DNA of 8,339 nucleotides from Proteobacteria bacterium UBA6908. GTDB taxonomy: Bacteria > Pseudomonadota > Gammaproteobacteria > Acidiferrobacterales > UBA6901. The position numbers and the translations under genes are program-made. This document shows positions 6,724-8,339 of the stretch, one piece after another; the first letter of the stretch is position 1; each line of letters starts with the position of its first letter. The notes beneath the pieces were generated by a model that was not told the DNA's origin, ran no database searches, and worked only from the letters and a program-made list of their open reading frames with translations. The stretch covers positions 1 through 8,339 of the forward strand of contig DKBE01000061.1 in NCBI GenBank assembly GCA_002451085.1, written 5' to 3'.

Positions 6724-6729
6724 ATCCAC

Positions 6730-8339
<1,610 letters not shown>

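Larger units (their letters stand above)
6465..6729. other. Divergent intergenic region between the aminopeptidase gene and aceE
   Basis: This 265-base spacer is AT-richer than its flanks and should hold both promoters. It contains the candidate aceE promoter, an oppositely directed TATGAT (minus strand, 6554-6559) overlapping the aceE -10, and a small hairpin AGCAGG/CCTGCT (6499-6515) with a five-base loop. Near the aceE end is a CGCTG/CAGCG hairpin of five base pairs. No palindrome resembling a PdhR operator was recognised, and no gene is supported in either direction. Confidence 0.6.

Overview
The window reads as a stretch of chromosome from a GC-rich proteobacterium, most likely a gammaproteobacterium, with a betaproteobacterium as the alternative. 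The support is the homodimeric-type pyruvate dehydrogenase E1 (AceE), an EttA-type ABC-F protein, an argD-argF pair, and high GC in coding DNA against AT-rich gene borders. I see no tRNA, rRNA, CRISPR array, insertion sequence or phage gene. Nearly all of the DNA is accounted for by ordinary chromosomal genes.

Layout from left to right. (1) The first 464 bases are the 5' part of ettA on the minus strand, cut by the window edge. (2) A 124-base divergent spacer with a candidate ettA promoter separates it from a plus-strand marC-family membrane protein gene. (3) Converging on marC is a minus-strand arginine biosynthesis pair, argD then argF, joined by a 4-base ATGA overlap. The argD leader has a candidate promoter followed by a terminator-like hairpin just ahead of the ribosome binding site. 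(4) Upstream of argD is a two-gene minus-strand unit that ends at a strong intrinsic terminator. It holds a 35-residue single-span membrane protein with a good ribosome binding site, then a 163-residue four-span membrane protein related to the membrane domain of urate hydroxylase PuuD. (5) Further right, also on the minus strand, are an M17 aminopeptidase and an exported DsbG-like thiol-disulfide protein with a CPYC active site. (6) After a 265-base divergent spacer, aceE begins on the plus strand and runs off the right edge after 536 codons.

Functionally, argD and argF supply two steps of arginine synthesis (N-acetylornithine formation and citrulline formation). aceE opens the pyruvate dehydrogenase operon, ettA tunes translation to energy status, and the M17 and DsbG-like proteins handle peptide turnover and periplasmic disulfides. 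I found no convincing new multi-gene system. The parts most worth a second look are the small membrane protein gene next to the short PuuD-like protein, that short protein itself (it lacks the cytochrome c part of full PuuD), and the terminator-like hairpin in the argD leader.
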